Positions 8,024-17,425 of a DNA stretch of 60,143 nt are shown one piece after another. Numbering within the stretch: position 1 is the stretch's first letter; every line of letters begins with the position of its first letter. A model generated the notes under the pieces. That model made no database searches. It saw only the letters and a list, made by a program, of their open reading frames with translations, and was not told the origin of the DNA. The stretch covers positions 1-60,143 of the forward strand of contig CACLCM010000008.1 in the NCBI GenBank assembly GCA_902605365.1. The letters run 5' to 3'. A program made the position numbers and the translations under genes. Source of the stretch: an uncultured Candidatus Poseidoniales archaeon (GTDB lineage: Archaea > Thermoplasmatota > Poseidoniia > Poseidoniales > Poseidoniaceae).

Positions 8024-10318
8024 TTACTCCTCCTCAGAACTTGACATTCCAGGTTCGAGGAGACTACACTCTATCCATTTAGAGGTGGGAGTGTTGGATT
8101 TGTCAGCCGTAGATTCTAGTGGAACCAACACGTTTGCTTCTGGGAAATATGTTGCAATGTTTCCTCTAGGAATATCATAGGCGACTAATTGCCATCCATC
8201 ACTACGTCTTTCTTTACCTTCAAAATGCGATACGATGTCCACTATGTGTCGTGATTTCCACCCTCTATCCGCCATGTCAATTGCATTCATCAACACTACA
8301 CGCCTATTTCCATGGATGCCTCGATATCTATCGTGCAAGTCATAAATCGTAGTATTATATTGGTCGTGAGACCTAATGGTCATCATGATAAAACGGTCTT
8401 TTGTTATTCCAACATCTGGCAATTCGTGACTTACAAAGTGTGCTTTGCCATCTGGTGTATTGAATGAACGCGAATCTCTTGGAGGATTAGGTAGTGCGAA
8501 TCCGTTTGGACTTCTTACTCGCTCATTATAATCGTCAAAACCTGCCAAGGCTTTACTCATAAGTGTGCGAATATTATCATAATCGCTACTCAACTCCATC
8601 CAGTCTCTATCATCGTTCAGCGCAGCTGTAGCCATAGATGACACGATCCATGGTTCACTGCGCAGATTTTTACTTGCGGGACTCAAACCTCCGACTGATG
8701 TATGGACAATGCCCATAGAGTTTTCAACAGTTACAAATTGATTACCCGATGATTGAACATCTAACTCAGTTCGACCTAGGCATGGCAAAATCAATGCTGT
8801 GTCACCAGTAACTAGATGAGAACGGTTCAACTTGGTTGAAACCTGCACAGTTAGCTTAACATTTCTTAGTCCCTTTGCAGTAGCCAATGTATCAGGTGTT
8901 GCAGATATGAAATTACCACCCATGCAGAAGAATAGGTTAACATCTCCTTTCTGCATCTTGGCTATGGCTTCTACTACATCGACACCATGTTCTCTTGGAC
9001 TAGTGATGCCACATGCATCATCAAGTCTGGCTAGAAACTTCTCAGTAGGACGTTCCCATATACCAACCGTTCTGTCACCTTGGACATTTGAATGGCCACG
9101 TACAGGACATAGTCCAGCACCTTTCTTACCGATATGCCCACCCATTAGCATTAGATTGCTTACTTCTTGGATAACAGCAACTCCATTTTTGTGTTGAGTT
9201 AGACCCATGGCCCAGCAGGCGATGGAAGCCTTAGATTTTGAAAGCATTCGGCCGGCCTTTTCTATTTGGAATCTGTTTAATCCCGAATCCGCTTCGATCT
9301 GTTTCCAACTAGTGTTTAGAATATTATCAGATAATATGTCAAATCCAGTAGTTTTTTCATTGATAAAATCATGATCTAATGCATCTAATTCCAGTTGAAC
9401 TTTCATTAGACCATGCATCAGCGCAGCATCCCCTCCAATCTTAACTTGCAAATGCATATCAGCTAAAGCCTCGCTACCAAATGATAATTTCATGTAATCT
9501 TGAGGATGTTTGAACCTAACCAAACCAGTTTCTGGTAACGGGTTAACGTGGATTATTTTCGCACCATTTCGTTTTGCGTCTCTCAATGCAGTAAGCATAC
9601 GCGGGTGATTAGTACCAGGATTTTGACCAACAACCAAAACCAAGTCTGCATAGTCGAAGTCTTCTAAACTTACAGTGCCCTTGCCAATACCAATTGTTTC
9701 ACCAAGCCCTCTACCACTAGATTCGTGGCACATGTTGGAGCAATCTGGCATATTATTTGTACCAAGAGTTCTTGCAAACAATTGATACAAAAAGGCTGCT
9801 TCATTCGATGTGCGACCCGATGTATAGAATACAGAACGGTCAGGATCATCGCTTTCACTGATATTATCTGCAATCATTTTGAAAGCATCATCCCAAGATA
9901 TTTCTTCATAGTGATTGCTACCGGATTTGAGAACCATTGGGTGAGTTATTCTTCCTTGTTTGTTTAACCAGTAATCACTCTTGTCTGATAAATCTTGGAC
10001 ACTGTTCTTTTCGAAGAATTGAGGAGTGACGCGCGATTTTGTTGCTTCATCAGCAACTGCTTTAGCACCATTTTCGCAAAATTCGAACGCAGACGCATTT
10101 TTAGGATCGGGCCAAGCGCAACCTGGGCAATCAAAACCATCTGGTTGATTTACAGTAATCAAGGTCTTGATAGTCTTAGTAACTCCCATTTTCTTAATGC
10201 CATGAATCAATGATGAATTTGCTGCTGGAATACCTGCAGCTATCGATTTCGGCTTCTTTATTTTCAAAGGAGTATTGTCGGGTGGAGTGATGGCTCTCGC
10301 CTCTTCTCTGCTCGACAT
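8024..10318 (-). CDS. Molybdopterin oxidoreductase, FdhF/YdeP-like
   Basis: About 764 residues. The order of motifs is that of the YdeP-type formate-dehydrogenase-like alpha subunits: CPGCAWPDP and FCENGAKA near the N-terminus, FYTSGRTSNEA, DCSNMCHESSG with Cys rather than selenocysteine near the Mo site, VVGQNPGTNHPRM and a C-terminal dinucleotide-binding domain (RSHDQYNTTIYDL, GIHGNRRVV). It should bind a bis-MGD molybdenum centre. The true substrate of this subfamily is uncertain, and no hydrogenase or separate electron-transfer subunit is nearby. The fdhD gene directly upstream supports sulfuration of the cofactor. Start ATG 10318 is preferred; a TTG at 10348 overlaps fdhD. Confidence 0.88.
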   Translation of the reverse strand: MSSREEARAITPPDNTPLKIKKPKSIAAGIPAANSSLIHGIKKMGVTKTIKTLITVNQPDGFDCPGCAWPDPKNASAFEFCENGAKAVADEATKSRVTPQFFEKNSVQDLSDKSDYWLNKQGRITHPMVLKSGSNHYEEISWDDAFKMIADNISESDDPDRSVFYTSGRTSNEAAFLYQLFARTLGTNNMPDCSNMCHESSGRGLGETIGIGKGTVSLEDFDYADLVLVVGQNPGTNHPRMLTALRDAKRNGAKIIHVNPLPETGLVRFKHPQDYMKLSFGSEALADMHLQVKIGGDAALMHGLMKVQLELDALDHDFINEKTTGFDILSDNILNTSWKQIEADSGLNRFQIEKAGRMLSKSKASIACWAMGLTQHKNGVAVIQEVSNLMLMGGHIGKKGAGLCPVRGHSNVQGDRTVGIWERPTEKFLARLDDACGITSPREHGVDVVEAIAKMQKGDVNLFFCMGGNFISATPDTLATAKGLRNVKLTVQVSTKLNRSHLVTGDTALILPCLGRTELDVQSSGNQFVTVENSMGIVHTSVGGLSPASKNLRSEPWIVSSMATAALNDDRDWMELSSDYDNIRTLMSKALAGFDDYNERVRSPNGFALPNPPRDSRSFNTPDGKAHFVSHELPDVGITKDRFIMMTIRSHDQYNTTIYDLHDRYRGIHGNRRVVLMNAIDMADRGWKSRHIVDIVSHFEGKERRSDGWQLVAYDIPRGNIATYFPEANVLVPLESTADKSNTPTSKWIECSLLEPGMSSSEEE

Positions 10319-10334
10319 TATGCTAGCGGTTCGC

Positions 10335-11105
10335 TCAAGGCTTGTCAATGATGCGGCTCAAAGGACCTACTACAGACGGAGTTTCACTAGTCGCGAACCC
10401 TACCAAAGTAATACCTGTAGTCCTGGCCAAATGCTCTGCAGCCGAACTTATCGCACCTACTGCAATTACCAATTCAACATCTGCCCTTACGGCTTTAGCA
10501 ACCAGTTCCCAACCTATTCGCCCCGAAAGTCCCATGATACGACTAGAAATATTGTTACGAATTCCTGCCCCTATTACTTTGTCAACAGCATTGTGCCTAC
10601 CAACATCTTCTCTTACGATTAACAAATCACCATTTTCATCAAATAATGCCGCTGCATGCATACCACCAGTCGCTTTGAACCAAGGCTGATTTTGTCTCAT
10701 GCATGCCATCATACTTTGCAGATCTGAATCTAACTTGATCGAATTACTAACTAGGTTGCTAGGTACTGAAATATCTCCTGTTGTACAAGCGCCACATGCG
10801 GCTGTAAGCAGGTCTTCACTAGGCCTTGGTTGTACATTTCCAGTTATTATTACATCATTATCTTCAACTATGATTTTTTCAACTATACCTCGACCTTCGC
10901 ATGTAATGTGACCTTGTGCTAGATCGCCTAGATCAAAGGGTGAAGCGAGTAATCGGACGACTGTTTTCGATTCAGTACGTATCGTGATGATAGATTCTTC
11001 AGCAAGTTCATCATATTCTGGAATAGGTCCGTCTTTGGATAAGCGGTGAATCGGCCGCTTTACCATGAAGCAATGTTGGAGCCAACACTCCATATTCATT
11101 GGCAT
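10335..11105 (-). CDS. fdhD: FdhD, formate dehydrogenase sulfurtransferase
   Basis: 256 residues, typical family length. FdhD transfers sulfur from a cysteine desulfurase to the molybdenum cofactor of formate-dehydrogenase-like enzymes. The catalytic Cys-x-x-Cys loop is present as CGAC (AACGACTTGD); many homologues read CGxCG here. The signature REDVGRHNAVDKVIG and the C-terminal SGRIGWELVAKA and VGAISSAAEHLA are clear. It sits immediately before the YdeP-like molybdoenzyme, its likely client. The start is uncertain: ATGs at 11105, 11099, 11093 and 11066 are all in frame, and none has a strong Shine-Dalgarno sequence. Confidence 0.92.
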   Translation of the reverse strand: MPMNMECWLQHCFMVKRPIHRLSKDGPIPEYDELAEESIITIRTESKTVVRLLASPFDLGDLAQGHITCEGRGIVEKIIVEDNDVIITGNVQPRPSEDLLTAACGACTTGDISVPSNLVSNSIKLDSDLQSMMACMRQNQPWFKATGGMHAAALFDENGDLLIVREDVGRHNAVDKVIGAGIRNNISSRIMGLSGRIGWELVAKAVRADVELVIAVGAISSAAEHLARTTGITLVGFATSETPSVVGPLSRIIDKP

Positions 11106-11118
11106 TAAAACTTAGAAA

Positions 11119-11664
11119 TCATTCAGGCCTTTCAATATCGAAGAATTCAAACTGAAGTTCAACCAATTCCTTTGAGGATTTAGCGGCACTATATGCTTCC
11201 AGTGGTTCTTTGTTCAATACAAAGAATTGTTCACCCCACCTAAATGCAGATAGTAGTTTACGGGCTTGATCTTCCTTACCAATCAAAAACAATGATGCCG
11301 AAAGTGCTTCTGCAGTAGTCATTTTTCCAGGCTTACCCCAATTCACTGGATTAGCAGCCAATAGCAAAGGTAGCATTCTACCCTGTAGTTTTGTGTTCTT
11401 CATCACCTGTGATACAGAATCTTCTATGTGAGCCCAAGAGCAGTCCAACCCTACTAATGAACCACCTTGGTCTAACAGTAAACTATGGTCTTCTGGACCT
11501 AGCACTTTGCCGCATAGTGGCTCAAGTATTATACCACGGCGTGGTAATTTGTTGAATTTTTCATGCAGTTTTATGTCCCCACGACGAGATAGTCTAACTG
11601 CAGTATTTTTCTTAGGATCGTCTTGAGCCAGCCATATAGCATGAACTGGTACCTCTTCGCGCAT
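11119..11664 (-). CDS. tsr3: Tsr3-type rRNA aminocarboxypropyltransferase (DUF367)
   Basis: About 181 residues. Tsr3 enzymes transfer the 3-amino-3-carboxypropyl group of SAM to a (pseudo)uridine of small-subunit rRNA. Recognisable blocks are RLSRRGDIKLH near the N-terminus, the GGSLVGLDCSWAHIE core, RMLPLLLAANPVNWGKPGKMTTAEALSASL split over two helices, and FRWGEQFFVLN. Start ATG 11664 (MREEVPVHAIWL) lies 4 bases after the mbf1 stop; an extension to 11697 would overlap mbf1. The mbf1-tsr3 pairing suggests a translation-related transcription unit that continues into fdhD. Confidence 0.93.
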   Translation of the reverse strand: MREEVPVHAIWLAQDDPKKNTAVRLSRRGDIKLHEKFNKLPRRGIILEPLCGKVLGPEDHSLLLDQGGSLVGLDCSWAHIEDSVSQVMKNTKLQGRMLPLLLAANPVNWGKPGKMTTAEALSASLFLIGKEDQARKLLSAFRWGEQFFVLNKEPLEAYSAAKSSKELVELQFEFFDIERPE

Positions 11665-11668
11665 AATA

Positions 11669-12169
11669 TCAATCCTTACCGTCGAGTAGAAAATCACCTA
11701 GAGTTAGACCCCTACCTTCACCTGCGTTGACATGTCGATTTTCATCAGGGCTAGCATCAACCATCAAGGTGATGTCCAATGCTCGTTCTAATTTTCTTAT
11801 GACCGCATCTGTAGGTCTTTTGCCAGATTCAACGTTGTTGATGATGTTGATTTTTTCAGCCATTCTACGTGCTAATTCACGCTTGTCCCAACCTTTCTCA
11901 TTCCTTGCTGTTGAAACTCTTCTTGAAAAATCAGAGGCAAGCTCCTTCTCACCCCTCAGCATTATGTCCTTTCCCTTGCGCCCAATACCTCCGTAGCCAC
12001 CAGAAGTAGGAGTAGTTCCAGCACGTGCTTTAGATAGCCCTGGTGCAACCTTTTTTGGTTCAAGGCCCATTTTGTCAGAGCAGCGTTTACAAGCTTGAAC
12101 TTGTGCTTTACCCATCATGACATTTATTGTTCCAACCTTCATCGCTCCACACAATTCACAGTCACCCAT
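11669..12169 (-). CDS. MBF1-like zinc-ribbon HTH protein
   Basis: About 166 residues: an N-terminal zinc ribbon (CELCG..CKRCS), a Gly-rich linker, then a C-terminal Cro/C1-type helix-turn-helix (GWDKRELARRM..INNVESGKRPTDAVIRKLERAL). This is the layout of archaeal multiprotein bridging factor 1, which in eukaryotes bridges TBP and activators and which also acts on ribosomes. Start ATG 12169 is fixed by AGGTGG four bases upstream (minus strand, 12174-12179); an extension to 12271 runs into the divergent promoter region. It heads the mbf1-tsr3-fdhD run and is divergent from PAN. Confidence 0.9.
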   Translation of the reverse strand: MGDCELCGAMKVGTINVMMGKAQVQACKRCSDKMGLEPKKVAPGLSKARAGTTPTSGGYGGIGRKGKDIMLRGEKELASDFSRRVSTARNEKGWDKRELARRMAEKINIINNVESGKRPTDAVIRKLERALDITLMVDASPDENRHVNAGEGRGLTLGDFLLDGKD

Positions 12170-12278
12170 AATGCCACCTGAACCGTTGTCACGGTGGTGC
12201 TTCATCAAGGCTTCGTAAAGGCATAATCGATGCAATATACACGGATATTTCAAGAAGGACGGCTGTAGCACTTACAAT

Positions 12279-13499
12279 ATGGGAACCGAAGTTGATAGCG
12301 GCGCATCAGAGCCATTAGGTGCTGACGATTCGGATTTGAAAGCCTTAGAGAAGGATTTCAAAGAATTACAGGATGAGGCCCAAAGGCTGTTATCTGAGAG
12401 GGTACATTTGGAAAATGACCTTGCTAATATCAAAAAACGAGCAAGTCGATTGGATGAAGAAGTTAGAATCTTAAAGAGCCCACCTCTAATCGTTGGTCAT
12501 CTTCAAGATATTCTTGATGACGAGAGAGCAATTGTACGGTCATCTAATGGTACCGTATTCCAAGTTTCTATCAATCAACGATTAGATACTGATAAGTTAA
12601 GGCCAGGTACTAGAATCGCATTGAATCAAGATACATTGTCAATTATCGAAATCTTACATGATGCGTGGGACCCGATGGTGTCAGGCGCAGAAATGATGGA
12701 AAAGCCGAATACTAGTTACGAAAGCGTAGGTGGGTTGGATGAACAGATTTTACAGGTTCGTGAAGCAATCGAATTACCACTCGAAAAGCCAGAATTATTC
12801 AGGAAGGTTGGCATCGAACCTCCAAAGGGAATTCTCTTAGTAGGACCTCCTGGATGTGGTAAGACAATGTTGGCAAAGGCTGTTGCCAGCCATACAAATG
12901 CATCATTCATACGCATGGTAGGTTCTGAATTAGCACAGAAGTATATCGGTGAAGGCGGTAGAATGGTAAGAGAATTATTTTCACTAGCTAAAGATAAGTC
13001 TCCTGCAATTATATTCCTCGATGAGATTGACGCTATTGGGGCTAAGAGACTAGATTCAGCAACTAGCGGTGATAGGGAAGTTCAACGTACTCTTATGCAG
13101 TTATTAGCCGAGTTGGATGGATTTGACTCATTGGAAGATGTGAAGATTATTGCGGCGACAAATCGACCAGATATTCTGGATGATGCTTTGCTGAGGCCAG
13201 GTAGGTTTGACCGCGTTATCGAGATACCTCTTCCGGACGATACCGGAAGAAAGACAATACTTTCGATCCACTTCAAAAAGATGTCAACCTCAAGAATCAA
13301 TGTTGCAAAGGTCGTTGAATTAACAGAAGGTTTCAGCGGAGCTGAACTAAAAGCAACAACAGTTGAATCAGGTATGATTGCGATTAGAGATAATCGCTCC
13401 AAAGTAAGACAAGATGACATTTTACAAGCAGTTGATAGAATAAAGAAGAAACGTGAATCTAATGGAATATCATCTAGTCCAGATGCATTGTATGGCTGA
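12279..13499 (+). CDS. pan: Proteasome-activating nucleotidase (PAN)
   Basis: 406 residues. A hexameric AAA+ ATPase that unfolds substrates for the archaeal 20S proteasome. Residues 17-66 form a coiled coil, followed by an OB-type domain (about 70-125). Walker A is GPPGCGKT at 189-196 and Walker B FLDEID at 246-251, with arginine fingers in RPGRFDRVIEIP. The chain ends Leu-Tyr-Gly, a C-terminal HbYX motif that opens the 20S gate. There is no Shine-Dalgarno sequence before ATG 12279; AATATAC at 12234-12240 may be a TATA element. Proteasome subunit genes are not in the window. Confidence 0.95.
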   Translation: MGTEVDSGASEPLGADDSDLKALEKDFKELQDEAQRLLSERVHLENDLANIKKRASRLDEEVRILKSPPLIVGHLQDILDDERAIVRSSNGTVFQVSINQRLDTDKLRPGTRIALNQDTLSIIEILHDAWDPMVSGAEMMEKPNTSYESVGGLDEQILQVREAIELPLEKPELFRKVGIEPPKGILLVGPPGCGKTMLAKAVASHTNASFIRMVGSELAQKYIGEGGRMVRELFSLAKDKSPAIIFLDEIDAIGAKRLDSATSGDREVQRTLMQLLAELDGFDSLEDVKIIAATNRPDILDDALLRPGRFDRVIEIPLPDDTGRKTILSIHFKKMSTSRINVAKVVELTEGFSGAELKATTVESGMIAIRDNRSKVRQDDILQAVDRIKKKRESNGISSSPDALYG

Positions 13500-13541
13500 T
13501 TCTAGGTAATGTTCATCAGTCGTCGATTGGCAATTTAATCT

Positions 13542-14573
13542 ATGGCGAAGAGAATCGTTGAGTGCGTTCCAAATTTCTCAGAGGGGAGAGATGAGAAATT
13601 AATCCAAATCATTAGTGATGCTGGAAGAGGAATTGAAGGAGCAAGAGTTCTCGGCATCGAGCCAGATGGTGATTATAACCGCACAGTTCTCACTATAGCA
13701 GGTGAGCCAGACGCTGTGAGTGAAGCAGCATTCAGAGTGATTAAATCAGCGTATGAAAACATCGACATGAGAAATCACAATGGTGAGCATCCTAGAATTG
13801 GAGCAGTTGATGTTTGCCCATTCATCCCCCTCGAAGGTGTGACAATGAGTGAGTGTGCTGAAATGTCTGTGAGTCTGGCAAAGAGAGTTTCTTCTGAACT
13901 TGAATTGTGTACATTTCTATATGGAGCAGCAGCTTCATCACCTGAAAGGGAATTGCTATCAGATTTGAGGAAAGGTCAGTATGAGGGGTTTGAAGAGAGA
14001 CTGAACAACCAAGGCCCCAATTTACCTGATTATGGTCCGACAGAATGGAATGAAAAAACTGCAAAATTTGGAGCAGTTGTAATTGGAGCAAGACAAATTC
14101 TAGTCGCATACAATGTTAATGTAGATGAAAAGGACGCTAATGCTGCACGTAAAGCAGGCTCGCTAGTCAGATCTACTGGAAGACTACTCAAGAAGGAAGA
14201 TGGGCGTAGAACTCGTATTCCAGGGATGTTACCAATGGTTCAAGGAATGGGGCTTCCCTTAGAATCCCATGGTATATCGCAAGTGTCAATGAATTTACGA
14301 GATGTAACCATAACTCCAATGCACATCGCTTTTGAAGCGGTCAAATCTATTGTAAATGACCATGGTGTCAATACTTGCGGTTCGGAATTAGTTGGATTGG
14401 TTCCACTATCTGCAATGCTTGATTCGGGTAGATGGTACGCTGATGAAGGATGTACTGATGAAAACGAATTAGTAAATGCGGCAATTAACGGATTGGGACT
14501 CGATCATCTTGCGCCTTTCGATGCTGAAGATAGAATAATTGAATGGGCACTTGCAAAGGAGGTCGAAGTATGA
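13542..14573 (+). CDS. Glutamate formimidoyltransferase
   Basis: 343 residues, homologous to the transferase half of animal FTCD. It moves the formimino group of formimino-L-glutamate to tetrahydrofolate, linking histidine breakdown to one-carbon pools. The N-terminal signature VECVPNFSEGRD is clear, as are the GDYNRTVLTIAG and EHPRIGAVDVCPFIPL blocks with the conserved His and Asp, and QGMGLPLESHGISQVSMNL later. Its stop overlaps the cyclodeaminase start by 4 bases (ATGA), so the two halves fused in animals are here separate but coupled genes. It follows PAN by 42 bases with no Shine-Dalgarno sequence. Confidence 0.95.
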   Translation: MAKRIVECVPNFSEGRDEKLIQIISDAGRGIEGARVLGIEPDGDYNRTVLTIAGEPDAVSEAAFRVIKSAYENIDMRNHNGEHPRIGAVDVCPFIPLEGVTMSECAEMSVSLAKRVSSELELCTFLYGAAASSPERELLSDLRKGQYEGFEERLNNQGPNLPDYGPTEWNEKTAKFGAVVIGARQILVAYNVNVDEKDANAARKAGSLVRSTGRLLKKEDGRRTRIPGMLPMVQGMGLPLESHGISQVSMNLRDVTITPMHIAFEAVKSIVNDHGVNTCGSELVGLVPLSAMLDSGRWYADEGCTDENELVNAAINGLGLDHLAPFDAEDRIIEWALAKEVEV

Positions 14574-15199
14574 GCACTCCATGGATGGATATGACTGTTA
14601 GAGATTTTCAAACTGCTTTAGCATCATCTTCTCCCACTCCTGGTGGCGGTACTGCAGCAGCAATAGCATTAGGTCAGGCTTCCGCGTTGACAATAATGGT
14701 CTGCGACCTTACTATGGGGAAGGATAAGTGGCAAGAAGGTTGGCCTGTTGCTGAAACTGCGCTTCAATCATCTGCCAGAATCATGACCCGCGCAGGAGAA
14801 TTGGCTGATGAAGATAGTGATGCATTTGACGGTGTAATGGCATCATTCAAACTTCCTAAGGATAGTGATGAAGAAAAGCAAGCAAGACGCAATGCGATTA
14901 GGAATGCAACACTAGGTGCTACTGAAGTTCCTTACGAGACGGCGCAACTGGCTCTTGAATTACTGAGGCATCTACCAGAATTAGCATCAAAGGGTAATGC
15001 AAATGCAGTTTCAGATGTAGGAGTCGCAGGATTGTTAGCAAGTGCTGCATGTAAAGGTGCTTTATTCAATGTAGACATCAACATAGGAAGTTTACCAGAT
15101 GATATGGCAGCTGAAATAAGAACATCAGCGCCTGAAATACTCGAAGAGGCTCGAATACTATCTCGTGAAATTATGGATGTAGTCAAAGAAAGAATTTGA
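14570..15199 (+). CDS. Formimidoyltetrahydrofolate cyclodeaminase
   Basis: 209 residues. It releases ammonia from 5-formimino-tetrahydrofolate to give 5,10-methenyl-THF. The all-helical FTCD_C signature is visible: SSPTPGGGTAAAIALGQASAL near the N-terminus and SDVGVAGLLASAACKGALFNVDIN near the C-terminus. Start ATG 14570 is set by a strong Shine-Dalgarno sequence (AAGGAGGT just upstream) and the ATGA overlap with the transferase stop. Its TGA abuts the metG stop on the other strand (TGA|TTA). It completes the histidine-to-folate route begun by HutH and HutU on the opposite strand about 8 kb away. Confidence 0.93.
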   Translation: MSTPWMDMTVRDFQTALASSSPTPGGGTAAAIALGQASALTIMVCDLTMGKDKWQEGWPVAETALQSSARIMTRAGELADEDSDAFDGVMASFKLPKDSDEEKQARRNAIRNATLGATEVPYETAQLALELLRHLPELASKGNANAVSDVGVAGLLASAACKGALFNVDINIGSLPDDMAAEIRTSAPEILEEARILSREIMDVVKERI

Positions 15200-17425
15200 T
15201 TATCTTACTTCAGAACCGGGGGAGATTTCTCCATCAATTGTGACTAATTTCACCCCACCATTGCCGTCATCGGCAGCTAACATCATACCCTCACTCATCA
15301 CACCACGTAGTTTACGCGGTTTCAGGTTTGCAACAAACACTACAGATTTACCAACCATTTGTTCAGCCGTGTAATATTCCTTCAACCCTGCACAAATCGT
15401 TCTACCTTCTTCACTACCATCATCGATTGATACTACGAACAATTTGTCAGCATTATCGTGGTCAGTAACATCAGTTATTTTTCCTACTCTTAACTCGACT
15501 TCCATGAAAGTCTCAAAGTCTAGATGTGTTGTTCCTTCAGGCATTTTACGTTCCTCCTTCTTTGTTTTTTTACCACCCTTCACTCCATGTGTAGGGTCAT
15601 TTGAATCGTTACTATCTGCAGCTAAAGATTCTTCTTGAGCTAAGATTTCTTCCAGATCAAGTCTTTGGAATAATGGTTCAGGATTACTGATGGATGTTTT
15701 GAAATCAACATTCCAATCAATCGCTGAGTCCCATGATGACAGTGAAACATCGCCTTCTTCGCCAAGTGCATCCCACAATCTTTGAGCACTAAATGGTAAG
15801 AATGGTTGCGTCATTATTGCTAAGAATCGAGAAACTCTCCAACCGAATGAAAGTCTAGCCATTGATTCTTCTGCCCCATCACCATCTAAATCTTTCAAAA
15901 ACTTCCATGGTGTTGCAGCCTGAAGCATTTGGTTACCCAACTGTGATGCACTCATTACTCCCCTTAGTGCTTCTTTGAAACGATGCTTCTCTAGACTGGT
16001 AGTAACTTGAATGTGTATAGCTTCTAGTTTTGCCATTTGCTCTGAACAGTAGTCTAAATTTTCAAATGTTGATAATTTCCTATTCTCAGGTAATCGCTCT
16101 GATAGTGTTAGTACCCTGTGAACAAAATTGCCGTAAGCAGCAATCAATTCTGAATTTATTTTCTCGACGAAATCTGGCCAATTAAAATCAGTATCGTGAT
16201 TTTCAGGCATATTGATTGATAAATAATATCTGAGAGTGTCAGGGTCGAAACGCTCCAAAAACGAAGGTAACCATACAGCATGCTTCCTTGATTTAGAAAA
16301 TTGCCCTCCTGCAAGCATAAGATATTCCATAGCGGGTACATTCTCTGCTAGATCCAAATCCCCTGGACCTGGTAAGGAAGGTGACGTTTGTGCATCCAAA
16401 CCTTTAGCTGCATGATTAATCCCCATTATCAGGGATGGCCAAATAACTGTGTGGAATGGAATATTGTCCTTACCGAGGAAATAGAGATGCCGAGGCTTGA
16501 TGCCATCATCTGATATTTTCCACCATTTCTCCCAATCATCAATTCCTGCATAACGCCTCGACCAAAGTTTTGCGCATGAATAGTAACCTTGTACGGCTTC
16601 AAACCACACATAAATGCACTTTCCATCCCACTCATTACCCTCTAGGGGCAAAGGAATACCCCATTCAAGATCTCTAGTAACTGCTCTTGGCCTAAGTCCC
16701 ATGTCAAGCCATTGCTTCGTCATAGCACGAACATTGGATTTCCACACACTATCTCTGTCCTTAGCGTGGAGTTCAAGTTGTTCCTGGAATAGGTCGAGAC
16801 GATAGAAAAAGTGCTCAGTGTCACGTATTTCTATTTGACACTCAGGATTCATTTTCGACCTTGGATTTTGAAGTTCTGTCGCTTCATATGTTACTCCACA
16901 TTCATCACACTGGTCACCGCGAGCGTCAGTCGCACCACAATTTGGACAGTCTCCTTCAACATACCTATCGGGTAAAAATCTCCCACCATCTTCTCTAATT
17001 TCGTAATACTGTTGCATAACCTTTCTTTCAAACAATCCAGCATTGAGTAGTGAAACGAAATTTTCCGATACGATTTCATGGTGTTCAGGGTCACTAGTCC
17101 TATTGAATAGCGATCCACCATAATCTGGACCCCGGGGGTCAATCTTAGGCTCCCAACTACAACCAAGGTCAAGTAAAGCCTTGGAATTTATAGCATGATA
17201 TTTATCAACAATATCTTGAGGATTTACACCTTGGGTTTCAGCAGCTACTGTTATTGGAGTTCCGTGCTCGTCCGAACCAGATACCATGAGCACTTTGTTT
17301 CCCTTTGAACGCTCAAATCTTGCTTGAATGTCAGGGGGCAAGTAACACCCAGCAACGTGGCCTAAATGTAGTGGTCCGTTAGCGTATGGCCAGGCAACGC
17401 AAACAAGGACATGCTCACCGCTCAC
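15200..17425 (-). CDS. metG: Methionyl-tRNA synthetase
   Basis: About 741 residues. Class I synthetase with the HLGH signature (GPLHLGHVAG), a zinc knuckle (CPNCGATDARGDQCDECG) and a KMSKS variant FSKSRK. A Lys-rich linker (KGGKKTKKEERK) joins it to a C-terminal EMAPII-like OB domain (ELRVGKITDVTDHDNADKLF .. NLKPRKLRGVMSEGMML), which adds tRNA affinity. The best start is the GTG at 17425, five bases after AGGTGA; the GTG at 17434 is the other option. No early ATG exists in frame. Its stop abuts that of the cyclodeaminase with zero bases between. Confidence 0.95.
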   Translation of the reverse strand: MSGEHVLVCVAWPYANGPLHLGHVAGCYLPPDIQARFERSKGNKVLMVSGSDEHGTPITVAAETQGVNPQDIVDKYHAINSKALLDLGCSWEPKIDPRGPDYGGSLFNRTSDPEHHEIVSENFVSLLNAGLFERKVMQQYYEIREDGGRFLPDRYVEGDCPNCGATDARGDQCDECGVTYEATELQNPRSKMNPECQIEIRDTEHFFYRLDLFQEQLELHAKDRDSVWKSNVRAMTKQWLDMGLRPRAVTRDLEWGIPLPLEGNEWDGKCIYVWFEAVQGYYSCAKLWSRRYAGIDDWEKWWKISDDGIKPRHLYFLGKDNIPFHTVIWPSLIMGINHAAKGLDAQTSPSLPGPGDLDLAENVPAMEYLMLAGGQFSKSRKHAVWLPSFLERFDPDTLRYYLSINMPENHDTDFNWPDFVEKINSELIAAYGNFVHRVLTLSERLPENRKLSTFENLDYCSEQMAKLEAIHIQVTTSLEKHRFKEALRGVMSASQLGNQMLQAATPWKFLKDLDGDGAEESMARLSFGWRVSRFLAIMTQPFLPFSAQRLWDALGEEGDVSLSSWDSAIDWNVDFKTSISNPEPLFQRLDLEEILAQEESLAADSNDSNDPTHGVKGGKKTKKEERKMPEGTTHLDFETFMEVELRVGKITDVTDHDNADKLFVVSIDDGSEEGRTICAGLKEYYTAEQMVGKSVVFVANLKPRKLRGVMSEGMMLAADDGNGGVKLVTIDGEISPGSEVR

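Noticed and set aside
8832-9197. Plus-strand 121-residue open frame
   Set aside because: Shadow opposite the conserved central molybdoenzyme domain.
10275-10689. Plus-strand open frames of 115 residues across the fdhD/molybdoenzyme junction
   Set aside because: Antisense to well-conserved FdhD and molybdoenzyme sequence; no independent features.
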